Positions 43,117 to 52,011 of a DNA stretch of 64,000 nt are shown piece by piece. The stretch's first letter is position 1. Every line of letters starts with the position of its first letter. The DNA lies in assembly GCA_025054715.1 (NCBI GenBank), contig JANWYH010000002.1:372001-436000 (forward strand). Reading direction: 5' to 3'. Under the pieces are notes generated by a model. That model saw only the letters and a program-made list of their open reading frames with translations, had not been told where the DNA came from and searched no databases. The translations under genes and the position numbers were made by a program. The stretch comes from Pyrinomonadaceae bacterium (GTDB lineage Bacteria > Acidobacteriota > Blastocatellia > Pyrinomonadales > Pyrinomonadaceae).

Positions 43117-44040
43117 TTAGCTTACATTGCTTTTTAAGGCTTTTGCATTTCTTTTTAATCCATGAAGTTTTGCTCTTTTCATAGCACTTCTTCTGAATCT
43201 TTCAGCATATTTCTTCTCATCCATTGAAAGAATTTCTTCCAAATCAACTATCGTATTGGCGCGCGGCTTGAAGGCTTCTTGTTCTGTTGGTTTTTGGAAC
43301 CTATTCCATGGGCAGACCTCTTGACAGATGTCGCAACCGTAAAACCATCCTTCTAATTTTTTTGAAATTGTTTCCGGTATTTCTGCTTTTCTAAGTTCAA
43401 TTGTCGCATACGAGATGCAAAGGGACGCATTGAGCTGATAAGGCTCTGAAATAGCATTTGTTGGACAAGCATCTATGCAGGCACGGCAATTGCCGCAGTG
43501 ATCTGTTTCTATTGTTGCAGAATCGCTAATTTCGAGGTTTATCAAAATTTCGCCAAGGAAAACCCATGAGCCATACTCCTTAGTGATAAGATTGGTGTGT
43601 TTTCCGATCCAGCCAAGACCGGCTTTTACTGCCCATGCCTTTTCCAGTATCGGCGAAGTATCAACACAAACTTTACCTTCTGCTCGCTCATCAAGCGTTT
43701 TAATGTAGGCAAGAAGCTCATGAAGTTTTTTCTTCAATACTTCGTGATAGTCTTCACCCCAAGCATAACGCGAAATCTTGCCAACCTGCTTCGGATATTC
43801 ATAAGGCGTGTAATAATTCATCGCAGCACAAATAACAGTTTTTACTTCTGGAAAAAGCTGTTTCGGATCGGCTCTTTTTTCGGGTTCCTTTTCAAGCCAT
43901 TTCATCTCGCCGTGAAAACCTTTGCTAAGCCAAGCCTTTAAGAACTCTAGTTCTTCAGTTAAAATTTCAGCCCGAGCGAATCCGATTTTGTGGAAGCCCA
44001 ATTCAAAAGCTTTCTGTTTGATTTTTTCCGCTAAATCCAC
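43117..44040 (-). CDS. queG: Epoxyqueuosine reductase
   Basis: A 307-residue cobalamin-dependent enzyme that reduces epoxyqueuosine to queuosine at tRNA wobble position 34. The N-terminal region has FHKIGFARAEIL and YAWGEDYH; the two 4Fe-4S clusters are in CGNCRACIDACPTNAI and CDICQEVCPWNRF. The C-terminal HEAT-like extension of some QueG is short here. GTG start, with TAAAAT 6 nt upstream and no SD site. Other queuosine genes are not in the window. Confidence 0.93.
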   Translation of the reverse strand: MDLAEKIKQKAFELGFHKIGFARAEILTEELEFLKAWLSKGFHGEMKWLEKEPEKRADPKQLFPEVKTVICAAMNYYTPYEYPKQVGKISRYAWGEDYHEVLKKKLHELLAYIKTLDERAEGKVCVDTSPILEKAWAVKAGLGWIGKHTNLITKEYGSWVFLGEILINLEISDSATIETDHCGNCRACIDACPTNAISEPYQLNASLCISYATIELRKAEIPETISKKLEGWFYGCDICQEVCPWNRFQKPTEQEAFKPRANTIVDLEEILSMDEKKYAERFRRSAMKRAKLHGLKRNAKALKSNVS

Positions 44041-44075
44041 ATATAAATTTTAGCCTAAAACCTGCTTCCAAAAAG

Positions 44076-44106
44076 AAAGGTCGGTCCCTTTTCGGAACCG
44101 ACCTTT
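44076..44106 (-). terminator. Intrinsic terminator of the TonB receptor gene
   Basis: AAAGGTCGGT (44076-44085) pairs with ACCGACCTTT (44097-44106), a perfect 10-bp stem with an 11-nt loop. On the minus strand it is followed by CTTTTTGG, a T-rich tail, 20 nt after the receptor stop codon. The plus strand has a weaker T-run, so some bidirectional action is possible. Confidence 0.8.
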
Positions 44107-44125
44107 TCCTGATGAAAAGTTTGGG

Positions 44126-47100
44126 CTAGAAGTTCAGCTTAACTCCAAATTGGAATTGTCGTTGATCGTAAGCTGCGGTTGGTCTGCTGAAGTATTTGCC
44201 ACCCTTTGAGCGCCGACCGAAGGCATTTACGTCTTCAAAGAAAGGCGATGCAGCAGCTTGATTGAAGCGGTTGAAGAGATTAAAGCCCTCCGCAATAATG
44301 TCCATCCTTATCTTCTCGCTAAACCTAATGGCTTTGGTAATTCTTAAGTCCAACGAGGCAAAACCTTTGGTTATACCCATATTTCTGCCGAGATTCCCTA
44401 TTGAAAATCTTCCGTCGGTAATCAACGGAGTGCATCCAGCAGTTCCTGGCAGACAAAGCGTTCCATCAGGACGGACGCTCGGACGGTCTGTCTGAGTAGA
44501 AAGGTCATTATTAGTGTCAACGTTAGTGATGATGTTAAATGGGCGACCTGACGAAAGCTCTATAATGGTTGAAATGGTAAAATCAGCAAAAAAGCGCTTC
44601 GTAAGGCTATCTGATTTTGCCCATCCTTGAGGTGAAGTTAAGACTCCGCTGAATACAAATCGGTGTCTTTGGTCGAAAAGCGAATTTGCTTTCTCAAGTT
44701 TTTCTCTAGTTGTATCTTGCGCGATTAAGAGAGTTTGTAAGTCAGAAGAGTCGTCAATAGCGTGAGACCAGGTATAGGTAGCAAAAAATAAGAAGTTATT
44801 TGCAAATCGGCGTCTTAGCTCGACGTTCATAGCGTCATAATTTGAGAAACCATTAGATATTTGGGCATTAACCGCACCAAATGGTGACAGCACTCCGGGG
44901 GTGCGCAAAGTTCCTGCAAGTTGCGCATCCAGAACTGCCTTTGTGACCGTTCCACCAGAAAGAGCTTGAGCCAAGAAGTAGTTAGGAGCATTTGGACGGA
45001 AGAAGTTTGCAACAACGGTATTTATGACTCTACCTAATGGACATTGGGCAATCATTCCAGGAATTACTACTACGCAGGTAACGCCATAAGCATTTACAAA
45101 GCTACTTCCGGGGGCTGACGTAGGAATTGCAATTCCAGTTATCACTTCTGTTCTGCTTGTTGGCAGAAGTCCTCCTGAAAAGCGTTGAAAATTTTGAATC
45201 TGCAACGCAGTATTTGGAGTATTTAAATCCGTTGGACGAGGTAAATTCCTGGCAGCAACTCTTAGATAGCCAACCGATAAGGACATATCTTTTGTAAGCT
45301 GCTGCTCCAAAGTGAGGTTTGCTTGGAAAGCGGAAGCGTATTTAAAGTCTTTTTCAACTGGCAATGTGAAAGGCAAAACGGGACCAAATCCTGGAAAAGT
45401 TTGATCATTAAAGCGCTGACGTCCGAATAGATATTGAGCTGTAGAAGCTGCTCCAGGTGTAAAAACACCGGTAGGGCAAATGGGATTGATCGTTGCTGCG
45501 GTGCATACAGTGCCGTGGAAGATCTGCGTTGCATTCAAAGAGGCATTAGGAGCAGGACTGCCCGGCAGGAAAACCCCTTGCTGTTGTTGTGCTGCATCTG
45601 CGATGTCCGAGTTAAAGGCTATTGCCAAGAGTGGGTGATCATAGAAGAGTCCCGCTGCGGCGCGAATCACGGTTTTTCCAGTTCCGAACACATCCCAGGC
45701 TGCTGCCAGTCGTGGCGCAAAATTGTTAGTATCGCGTGGAAATCCTTGTTGAACCCTAACAGCATCTTGCGCTGCAAGCAAATCCGCTGCCGACAGCGTA
45801 ATACCCGTTAAGGGATCGCGGAAAGGCGTTGGCGCAATTGTGTCTGTCAGCTCAACATCATATCGGATTCCGTAATTGAGAGTAAGCCTAGGATGAATTT
45901 TCCATGAGTCTTGAGCATAGAAGGCAAGAGGTCTATTTTTTATCTTGCTAACAGGATTTCCAAAGCCTTGTATGTAATTTGACGGAAATCCAAGACCGTA
46001 AGCCTGAACTGGTGTAAAATCTGGCGCTCCCAAGGTTGCGAAGGCAGGGTTGAGAGTTCCAGCCGTAAGTGGACCAAAATTGAAGAGCCCAGCGAAGTTA
46101 AGCTCAAATCTAGCTGATGGGATTTGAACATAGTTTATGTCAGCCCCAAATTTGAAAGTGTGCTTTCCAACGACCCAGTTGAAATTATCGGCAAACTGGA
46201 ATCTCCTTTCGGTGCGGACAACTGGGGAGAAAAGTTCGCGACCTATAAATGCGGTTCCGGATATGTTAAAAGCAACTGCGTCGCCTATTTGGGAGCGAAA
46301 CGTAGTATTTCTTTGACCAAAGCTGAAACGGAATTCATTTAAGGTATTGGTCGTTAGATTCGAGTTTAAGCCAACCGTGAAGGCATAGTCTTTCGTATCG
46401 GCAATTCCCGTTCGTGAGAAGTCATTTTGACCAAGCGCTTGGTTTTGAGATTCTACCTGAATACCAGTAACTAAACTTGGATTGTAACTGAATCTAACGG
46501 TTAACTGATTATTCGCATTGAAGGTATGATCGCCGCGAATTGAGAAGAAGTGAGTTTTATCGCGAACTGGGAATACTCTTTGAAGCTGATTTAGCGGACG
46601 AAAAGCTATGGGTTCGCCTGCAGAATTGACTGTGTTAAATGGAACCGGCGCTCCTGACAAGAAAAATCTAGCTCCTATGACTTGACCTGCTGGAATTGCT
46701 CCACCAGCGCTAATCAAAGGATTTGTGCCGTTCAGAGCAGTGTGTGAGCCGCTGGAAGCAAGATAAAGATATTGAACAGCAGCGCTTATTAAAGTTGCGT
46801 TTCCTGTTGCAATCAGACTTTGTGCAAATTGAGCTTGCTGAGGTGTCAAAAAGGCAAACGTCTGAGTGAAAGGCAAAATCGGTGGGCCCAACGTAACCGA
46901 TGCCGTCAAACCTCGCGCAACGTCGCTTGTAAAAAATCCAGATTCACGGCGTTGCCTTCCCTCAAAGGCAGTAAAGAAGAACGTTTTATCCTTAACAATC
47001 GGTCCTCCTAAAGTTATTCCGTATTGGACCCGGGTAAAGTCAGGTTTATCTGACGTAGGTGCGAATGGTGGACGAGCTTGAATAACTTTGTCTCTAACGA

Positions 47101-47869
47101 AAAAGAAAAGATTTCCTTTGTATTCGTTCGTTCCACGCTTTGTAACTACGTTAACTACTCCACCAATGGCACGTCCGAATTCGGGCATGTAAGAGTTAGT
47201 CGAGATTTGATACTCTTGGACAGCTTCCTGCCCAACTGTTGAACGAGCTGTATTTACGGAATTATCTGTAAAGTCAACTCCGTCGACTTGAACGAGAGTT
47301 GAACGCCCTCGTTGTCCGCCAATGTTTAAGCCTGAAGTAGGTGCTGGCCCAATTGGACGTCCATTGTCGCGATTAACTGTAGAGAGTGTTAGAGCAAATC
47401 CTATAGCGCTTCTTTCATTTATTGGCAAGTTTTCTATTCTGGTTTGTTCTATTGTTGCCGCGACGGCGGTTCTGGTGGTTTCTACGAGTTCGACTGTATC
47501 ACCTGAAACAACTACCTCACCACCGACTTCACCCACTTCTAGCTTAATTTGAAGTTCAGCTCTTTGACCTACAGTTAGTTTTATGGGAGATATTATTATC
47601 TTTTTGAAGTTTGGCGCTTCGGCAATTATCTCGTAATCGCCTGGCTGCAAACCAATAATCACATATTCTCCTAGTTGGTTGGTCTGAACAGTCCTTGCAA
47701 CTCCAGTTGCGATATTCTTAGCGGTTATCGTTGCCCCCTGAATAACGGCTCCATTAGGGTCAACGACGGTTCCTGTTAGATCAGCTGTGCTAGCTTGTGC
47801 TTGAGCAAAAACCGCAGCACAAGCCGAGACACATAAAACAATTGTCGCGAAAAACTTGATCACTTTCAT
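44126..47869 (-). CDS. Oar-like TonB-dependent outer-membrane receptor
   Basis: A 1247-residue outer-membrane protein: signal peptide, a carboxypeptidase-regulatory-like beta-sandwich (about 28-115: ADLTGTVVDPNGAVIQGA, GEYVIIGLQPGDYEI), a plug domain (about 130-250, VDGVDFTDNSVNTARSTVGQ, EFGRAIGGVVNVVTKRG) and a large barrel ending FQFGVKLNF with a terminal Phe. This is the very common Acidobacteriota family related to Oar of Myxococcus, thought to import or bind large substrates via TonB. No partner lipoprotein is adjacent, unlike SusCD systems. The start has AGAGGTGAAAGG before ATG. It ends at a strong terminator. Confidence 0.93.
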   Translation of the reverse strand: MKVIKFFATIVLCVSACAAVFAQAQASTADLTGTVVDPNGAVIQGATITAKNIATGVARTVQTNQLGEYVIIGLQPGDYEIIAEAPNFKKIIISPIKLTVGQRAELQIKLEVGEVGGEVVVSGDTVELVETTRTAVAATIEQTRIENLPINERSAIGFALTLSTVNRDNGRPIGPAPTSGLNIGGQRGRSTLVQVDGVDFTDNSVNTARSTVGQEAVQEYQISTNSYMPEFGRAIGGVVNVVTKRGTNEYKGNLFFFVRDKVIQARPPFAPTSDKPDFTRVQYGITLGGPIVKDKTFFFTAFEGRQRRESGFFTSDVARGLTASVTLGPPILPFTQTFAFLTPQQAQFAQSLIATGNATLISAAVQYLYLASSGSHTALNGTNPLISAGGAIPAGQVIGARFFLSGAPVPFNTVNSAGEPIAFRPLNQLQRVFPVRDKTHFFSIRGDHTFNANNQLTVRFSYNPSLVTGIQVESQNQALGQNDFSRTGIADTKDYAFTVGLNSNLTTNTLNEFRFSFGQRNTTFRSQIGDAVAFNISGTAFIGRELFSPVVRTERRFQFADNFNWVVGKHTFKFGADINYVQIPSARFELNFAGLFNFGPLTAGTLNPAFATLGAPDFTPVQAYGLGFPSNYIQGFGNPVSKIKNRPLAFYAQDSWKIHPRLTLNYGIRYDVELTDTIAPTPFRDPLTGITLSAADLLAAQDAVRVQQGFPRDTNNFAPRLAAAWDVFGTGKTVIRAAAGLFYDHPLLAIAFNSDIADAAQQQQGVFLPGSPAPNASLNATQIFHGTVCTAATINPICPTGVFTPGAASTAQYLFGRQRFNDQTFPGFGPVLPFTLPVEKDFKYASAFQANLTLEQQLTKDMSLSVGYLRVAARNLPRPTDLNTPNTALQIQNFQRFSGGLLPTSRTEVITGIAIPTSAPGSSFVNAYGVTCVVVIPGMIAQCPLGRVINTVVANFFRPNAPNYFLAQALSGGTVTKAVLDAQLAGTLRTPGVLSPFGAVNAQISNGFSNYDAMNVELRRRFANNFLFFATYTWSHAIDDSSDLQTLLIAQDTTREKLEKANSLFDQRHRFVFSGVLTSPQGWAKSDSLTKRFFADFTISTIIELSSGRPFNIITNVDTNNDLSTQTDRPSVRPDGTLCLPGTAGCTPLITDGRFSIGNLGRNMGITKGFASLDLRITKAIRFSEKIRMDIIAEGFNLFNRFNQAAASPFFEDVNAFGRRSKGGKYFSRPTAAYDQRQFQFGVKLNF

Positions 47870-47893
47870 CGCCTTTCACCTCTTTTAGTGTTC

Positions 47894-47917
47894 GTTATAA
47901 GAGAGTTCTTTAACTCT
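47894..47917 (-). promoter_or_regulatory. Promoter and inverted repeat of the TonB receptor gene
   Basis: On the minus strand TATAAC (47894-47899) is a 5/6 match to a -10 box, about 25 bases before the start codon. Directly upstream, AGAGTT-CTTT-AACTCT (47902-47917) forms a perfect 6-bp inverted repeat that would lie in the -10/-35 spacer, like an operator. The -35 box is weak. Confidence 0.45.
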
Positions 47918-48035
47918 AATAGCTTTGAAGTTTTTAACCCAAAAAAAGAAGAAAATCAAGTCGAAAATATGAAATGATGAAAAATTGTTGGGGTTGTATG
48001 TTATTTCGCAAAGCTTGTGATAGCCTTTTTAGTTT

Positions 48036-48998
48036 ATGAAGCTAGTGCAGATAACGCTTCCAACACCTTTGCCTGTTGGCAACGTTAATGTTTATTTGAT
48101 TAAGGAAAATCCTATAACACTTATAGACGTAGGACCTAAAACGGAAGAGGCTATTCAGGTTTTAGAAAAAGGACTTGCAAAGGAGGGTATTAGATTTTCT
48201 GATATTCGCAGACTTGTTCTCACACATTCTCACGAAGATCACTGCGGACTTGCAAAATTCCTCCTGCGCAAAGCGAAAGATTTAGAGATATTTATTCATG
48301 AATGGGAGACTGGTCACTTGTTTGGGAGATTCGACAAGACGGAAAATGAGCAAATGCTACGAAGGCTTGGTATTCCTGCTTCAATGGTTGAAAAAATGAA
48401 AAGCTTTTATTCTAAGATAAGAACACTTACTGAAACGCTGGAAGCAGATAGTGTTAAAGCGCTAAGAGACGAGGACGAGATAGAATTTGATAATGGTATT
48501 ATGAAAATTCTACATACACCAGGACATACGCCCGGCTCTTGCTCTTTTTTTCGTGAAGCTGATAGAACCTTAATTTGCGGAGACTGCGTTCTTAAGAGAA
48601 TAACTCCGAATCCTATTCTTTCTCTTGATCCGTTTGATAGTGAAAAAAGGTTTCCTTCACTTGCAGAGCAACTGGTTTCTGTTTCTCGACTTCGTTCTTT
48701 ATCGCCGACGCTTACTTATTGTGGGCATGGAGATCCTATTTACGATTTTGAAGAAGTTTTTAATCGTTATCTGAGGTTAACGAATGAAAGACAGCAAAAA
48801 GTTGTTCAACTTGTTCCTGAAATAGGGGCAACTGCGTTTGAAATAGCCTGTAAGCTTTTCCCTGAAGCAATTAGTCAAGAAGCGCAAAAGTTTCTTGCCA
48901 TTTCAGAGACGGTAGCTCATCTTGACTACGCTGTTATGAACGGTAAACTGGCTGTCGAATTTAGAAACGATGGAGTAGAATTTTACAGGAAAGTTTAG
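48036..48998 (+). CDS. Metallo-beta-lactamase-fold hydrolase
   Basis: A 320-residue MBL-fold enzyme with two-zinc ligands: LTHSHEDHCG near 62-71, HTPGHTPGS, ICGDCVL and YCGHGDPI. The N-terminal NVNVYLIKENPITLIDVGP is typical of glyoxalase II / RNase Z-like hydrolases that lack the RNA-binding arm. A C-terminal winged-helix-like region (about 230-320) fits the LACTB2-type group. Substrate unknown. The last 4 bases overlap the convergent tryptophan dioxygenase gene. Confidence 0.85.
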   Translation: MKLVQITLPTPLPVGNVNVYLIKENPITLIDVGPKTEEAIQVLEKGLAKEGIRFSDIRRLVLTHSHEDHCGLAKFLLRKAKDLEIFIHEWETGHLFGRFDKTENEQMLRRLGIPASMVEKMKSFYSKIRTLTETLEADSVKALRDEDEIEFDNGIMKILHTPGHTPGSCSFFREADRTLICGDCVLKRITPNPILSLDPFDSEKRFPSLAEQLVSVSRLRSLSPTLTYCGHGDPIYDFEEVFNRYLRLTNERQQKVVQLVPEIGATAFEIACKLFPEAISQEAQKFLAISETVAHLDYAVMNGKLAVEFRNDGVEFYRKV

Positions 48999-49777
48999 GA
49001 GATTTTCAGGTAAGTGCGAGCTTCCCACAATTCTGGCATGAACTTTTTATTTAAGGTAGTTCTTAAATATGCTGCTCCTTCTGACCCGCCTGTTCCTCTT
49101 TTCATTCCTAGCATCCTTTCAACCATTAAGACATGATGGTAACGCCAAAGGGAAATGTTTTCATCATGGTCAATCAACAAATCTTGCATGACATAGATTT
49201 GTGGCTCTCTTTCTGGCTTTTCCAAAATCTTCACGATTGCATCAACTTTGCTTTTTGAATCTGATACGTTAAAGCCTCTCTTTTCTAAAGCTTGCCAGAA
49301 AACATCAGCTAGCGATGGACTATCATATCTTCTTTTGAGCCTTTTATAAGAGTTTTCGTCGTTTTTGAAAGACTCTAAAATTTTTTCATCTTTTAGACCC
49401 GAAACGAATTCTATCTCGCGGAACTGAAAAGATTGGAAACCGCTTGCCGGATTTAGGCGATCTCTAAACTCCAAAAAGCCTATCGGTGCCATCGTTTCGA
49501 GTATATGTATCTGGGAGACCAAAATCCTGCCAATCGCTACTACCGTTTTCAAAGAATGATTCGCTCTGAAAAGCCGATCATTGCTTATCCAATCAATAAT
49601 TGCATCAATTTCGTGAAGCATCTGTTTGAACCATAGCTCGTAAGTTTGATGAATGATGATGAAAAGCATTTCGTCATGGCTTTCAGGCTCGGATAAAGTT
49701 TCCTGAAGACTAATTAACTCATGCACCTTTAAATACTTGCCATAAGAAAGCGGAGCGTTTTTTCCGTATTCTGACAT
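48995..49777 (-). CDS. kynA: Tryptophan 2,3-dioxygenase
   Basis: A 260-residue haem enzyme that opens the indole ring of tryptophan to N-formylkynurenine. Recognisable segments are LSYGKYLKVHELISLQ, DEMLFIIIHQTYELWFKQMLHE (with substrate-contact residues) and the haem ligand His in SLWRYHHVLMVERMLG, followed by GTGGSEGAAYLR. The length suits the bacterial form. Kynurenine-formamidase and kynureninase genes are not adjacent. Confidence 0.94.
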   Translation of the reverse strand: MSEYGKNAPLSYGKYLKVHELISLQETLSEPESHDEMLFIIIHQTYELWFKQMLHEIDAIIDWISNDRLFRANHSLKTVVAIGRILVSQIHILETMAPIGFLEFRDRLNPASGFQSFQFREIEFVSGLKDEKILESFKNDENSYKRLKRRYDSPSLADVFWQALEKRGFNVSDSKSKVDAIVKILEKPEREPQIYVMQDLLIDHDENISLWRYHHVLMVERMLGMKRGTGGSEGAAYLRTTLNKKFMPELWEARTYLKIS

Positions 49778-49862
49778 CTTGAGAAGACTATTCTAGCTTT
49801 TTAATCTCTTTTAAGTCTAGCAGAAAGGCTTAAAAAATTTGTTTTCAGATGTTCTTTGTGAC

Positions 49863-49891
49863 TTGACAAGGTGCATAAAATTAGATAAATT
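49863..49891 (+). promoter_or_regulatory. Promoter of the cold-shock gene
   Basis: TTGACA (49863-49868), 17-bp spacer, TAAATT (49886-49891): a perfect -35 and 4/6 -10. It predicts a start near 49898 and a leader of about 110 nt, as in known csp mRNAs. Confidence 0.55.
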
Positions 49892-49907
49892 TCTTGCCGT
49901 TTCGAGA

Positions 49908-50008
49908 GTTTTTCCTCCTTAAAAACTAACGAATTTTCAAAAAGACTATTTTTAGCTTTTTATTTTTGAGCATAACTTTTCAAATTTTTATTTTTTCGGA
50001 GGGAAAAC
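49908..50008 (+). promoter_or_regulatory. SD-sequestering helix in the cold-shock leader
   Basis: GTTTTTCCTCC (49908-49918) can pair with GGAGGGAAAAC (49998-50008): 11 consecutive pairs with one G-U. The second strand contains the whole SD site, next to the GTG start. The intervening 79 nt is AT-rich. It could be a temperature-sensitive translational switch. Confidence 0.45.
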
Positions 50009-50230
50009 GTGGAAAAAGTTAAATTTACTGGCAGGGTTAAGTGGTTTAATAACTCCAAAGGATATGGATTCATAGAGCGCCCAGGAGATCGTGACATTTT
50101 TGTTCACTATAGCGCAATAAATTGCAAGGGCTTCCGAACACTGAGCCAAGGACAAGAAGTAGAGTTTGAAATATCTTACGGTCCGAAAGGCCCTCAAGCG
50201 GAAAACGTTACTAGTATTCAGCAAAGTTAA
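50009..50230 (+). CDS. cspA: Cold-shock-domain RNA-binding protein
   Basis: A 73-residue OB-fold protein with RNP1 (KGYGFIE, 17-23) and RNP2 (DIFVHY, 29-34), binding single-stranded RNA or DNA as an RNA chaperone. GTG start with GGAGGG 7 nt upstream. Preceded by a TTGACA promoter and a long AT-rich leader with a helix that hides the SD site. Monocistronic; its end lies 31 bases from the convergent coiled-coil gene. Confidence 0.95.
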   Translation: MEKVKFTGRVKWFNNSKGYGFIERPGDRDIFVHYSAINCKGFRTLSQGQEVEFEISYGPKGPQAENVTSIQQS

Positions 50231-50252
50231 TTCCAGGTTTTTTCTGATTCTT

Positions 50253-50278
50253 ACGAATCCTTTAGAAAAAGGGTTCGT
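50253..50278. terminator. Shared hairpin between convergent csp and coiled-coil genes
   Basis: ACGAATCCTT (50253-50262) pairs with AAGGGTTCGT (50269-50278): 10 pairs with one G-U and a 6-nt loop. Neither strand has a T-tract directly after it, so it is a weak terminator candidate only. It overlaps the last codons of the minus-strand gene. Confidence 0.3.
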
Positions 50279-50579
50279 TACGGGCTTTCATTATTCGCCG
50301 CCAAAGGTCCTTATAGGAGTTGTATCTAGAGATTATGCTGTTAAGAAGATAGCGTTGAGAATAAGTTAAATTTCGTTTGTCTGATAGCTTTTTTATTTGA
50401 GCCTCAACTCTTCCGCGGGCTTCGTACGGCGGTCTTTTACTGCCGCCGTTAAAATAAATGTCAAAATCTATCTTAAGCCTGCGGACGTCTTCTTCTAAAC
50501 GTGCTATCTGTTGATCAATTGAAACAGATTCTTCGTGTCGAAGTTGCTGTTGTTTTGTAAAGTCTTTTCGGTCCGACAT
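50262..50579 (-). CDS. Small coiled-coil protein, unknown function
   Basis: A 105-residue charged protein. Residues about 15-42 form a heptad-like helix (SIDQQIARLEEDVRRLKIDFDIYF), followed by a GGSKRPPYEARGRVEAQIKKL helix and an aromatic C-terminus. No family recognised. The ATG has AAAGGAG 7 nt upstream, so translation is well supported. It follows the M50 protease gene by 11 bases and may be co-transcribed with it. Confidence 0.7.
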   Translation of the reverse strand: MSDRKDFTKQQQLRHEESVSIDQQIARLEEDVRRLKIDFDIYFNGGSKRPPYEARGRVEAQIKKLSDKRNLTYSQRYLLNSIISRYNSYKDLWRRIMKARNEPFF

Positions 50580-50590
50580 GATAAACTCCT

Positions 50591-51607
50591 TTATGAAATT
50601 TTAATCGGAAATGGTGTGAAACTTACAGAAAAAATGAGCAAAACGGCTAATGCAATAAGCTTTCTTTTCCCGTCCAAAGGAGTTTTTTCGGCTGTTTCAG
50701 GATGAGGCACTGCGAGCATGACCGCGAGAAGAAATGCAAATACGAGCCCGCTTGGGCTATTGTGAAATACCAATCCTATCAAGGCTAAAAAAGTCATAAA
50801 GATTACACAAAAAATCCCTATTCTAAAATGCGCTTTTTTGCCAAACAAAGCATACACAGCATGTCCTCCGTCGAGTTGTCCTACCGGCATGAGGTTTAGA
50901 GCCGTAACCAAAAGCCCTAACCACGCCGCTGAATAAAAGGAGTTCATCTTTGCAAATCCCAACTGGGTTAGATCTATGCTAAAAAGCGCTGCCATTAACT
51001 TCATTAGTGGTGGGTCAGCAAAAACTATGTCGGAGGGCACATTTTCTGATGGTGAAAGCTTCATCTGAATGAATCCAAGCACAGCAATCGGAATTATAGC
51101 GACAAATCCTGCAATAGGCCCTGAAACACCTATGTCAAAAGTTGCACGTCTTGATGGTATGGAAGATTTTATCTTTATAAAAGCCCCTAGCGTTCCAGCA
51201 GGACCTATCAAAGGTGGGACAGGTATGAAATACGGTAATGTAGCTCTAACTCCGTAAAGCTTGCAGGCAAAATAGTGTCCTGCCTCGTGTGAAAGCAAAA
51301 TAAAAAGTAAGGACGAAGAAAAGCTTAGTCCTGCTATGAGAATACTTACATCTGTTAAAAGTAGCCTTACAACGTCAGCAATAAAAAGAGCATAGTAAAG
51401 CGGGAAGTATAGATAGTCTAAAAAATTGTAAGAAACGTTTTCAGCCGAATCAGAGAAAATTTGGATAGGTCCAAAGGGATAAATTGCGCCTGAAATAGTT
51501 GCAGTTACAAATGTGAGAAGAAACAAAACAGAATGCTTTACGAAAGTGCTTTTTTCATCAGCATAGTGATTAACAGAGAAAACCCCGACAAAGTTCCTGT
51601 CATTCAT
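50591..51607 (-). CDS. EGY-like site-2 (M50) membrane metalloprotease
   Basis: About 338 residues with several membrane helices, the zinc motif LSHEAGHYFA (107-111) and the second ligand motif LMPVGQLDGGHA. The GPAGTLGAFIKIKSSIPSRRATFDIGVSGPIAG stretch matches the EGY/FtsH-like-adjacent S2P proteases of plants, cyanobacteria and Acidobacteriota. It may cleave membrane anti-sigma factors or signal proteins within the membrane. The ATG at 51607 was chosen; a GTG at 51643 lies inside an inverted repeat and lacks an SD site, so the true start is uncertain. Confidence 0.85.
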   Translation of the reverse strand: MNDRNFVGVFSVNHYADEKSTFVKHSVLFLLTFVTATISGAIYPFGPIQIFSDSAENVSYNFLDYLYFPLYYALFIADVVRLLLTDVSILIAGLSFSSSLLFILLSHEAGHYFACKLYGVRATLPYFIPVPPLIGPAGTLGAFIKIKSSIPSRRATFDIGVSGPIAGFVAIIPIAVLGFIQMKLSPSENVPSDIVFADPPLMKLMAALFSIDLTQLGFAKMNSFYSAAWLGLLVTALNLMPVGQLDGGHAVYALFGKKAHFRIGIFCVIFMTFLALIGLVFHNSPSGLVFAFLLAVMLAVPHPETAEKTPLDGKRKLIALAVLLIFSVSFTPFPIKIS

Positions 51608-51612
51608 AAATA

Positions 51613-51649
51613 CAAACCGTGAATAGTTTAACCTTTTTTTCACGGTTTG
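51613..51649 (-). repeat. 11-bp perfect inverted repeat between hup and the M50 protease gene
   Basis: CAAACCGTGAA (51613-51623) and TTCACGGTTTG (51639-51649), with a 15-nt loop. On the minus strand it follows the HU stop by 6 bases and precedes the protease ATG by 5. The tail TATTT is a poor T-tract, so it may act as a weak terminator or block the protease start region. Confidence 0.6.
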
Positions 51650-51655
51650 AAAACT

Positions 51656-51931
51656 TTATTCATCTATTCTTGGCGAGATTTCCTTTCCGGGCTTAAAACG
51701 AACTGTTTTGCCTTCAGGTATGGGCACCTTTTGTCCGGTTCTAGGGTTTCTACCTATTCCTCTTTTACGTGGTTTGACTGTGAAAACTCCGAAGCCACGT
51801 AGCTCTATTCTCTCACCTCTTGCTAGAGCTTCTTTCATCGATTCAAAGATTAAGTCAACTACTTCTTCAGCTTTGCTCTTCGATACTCCCGTTTGCTTAG
51901 CAACGCGATCTACTATATCTGCTTTTATCAT
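51656..51931 (-). CDS. hup: HU-family DNA-binding protein
   Basis: A 91-residue histone-like protein that bends and compacts DNA as a dimer. It starts MIKADIVDRVAKQTGVSKSKAEEVVD and has the DNA-contacting arm GFGVFTVKPRKRGIGRNPRTGQKVPIPE. The ATG has GAGGAG 6 nt upstream. A perfect-hexamer promoter lies 80 bases upstream, fitting high expression. Confidence 0.96.
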   Translation of the reverse strand: MIKADIVDRVAKQTGVSKSKAEEVVDLIFESMKEALARGERIELRGFGVFTVKPRKRGIGRNPRTGQKVPIPEGKTVRFKPGKEISPRIDE

Positions 51932-52011
51932 TTCTCCTCACTGAAAATTATGAAATCTAGAAAATCTAGAAGATTTCCAACTCAAATAAATTCGATGTGA
52001 TCTAACTTGCT

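Noticed and set aside
45434-45811. 125-codon plus-strand frame within the TonB receptor gene
   Set aside because: Antisense to a clear barrel-coding region; Arg/Cys-rich translation with no family resemblance.
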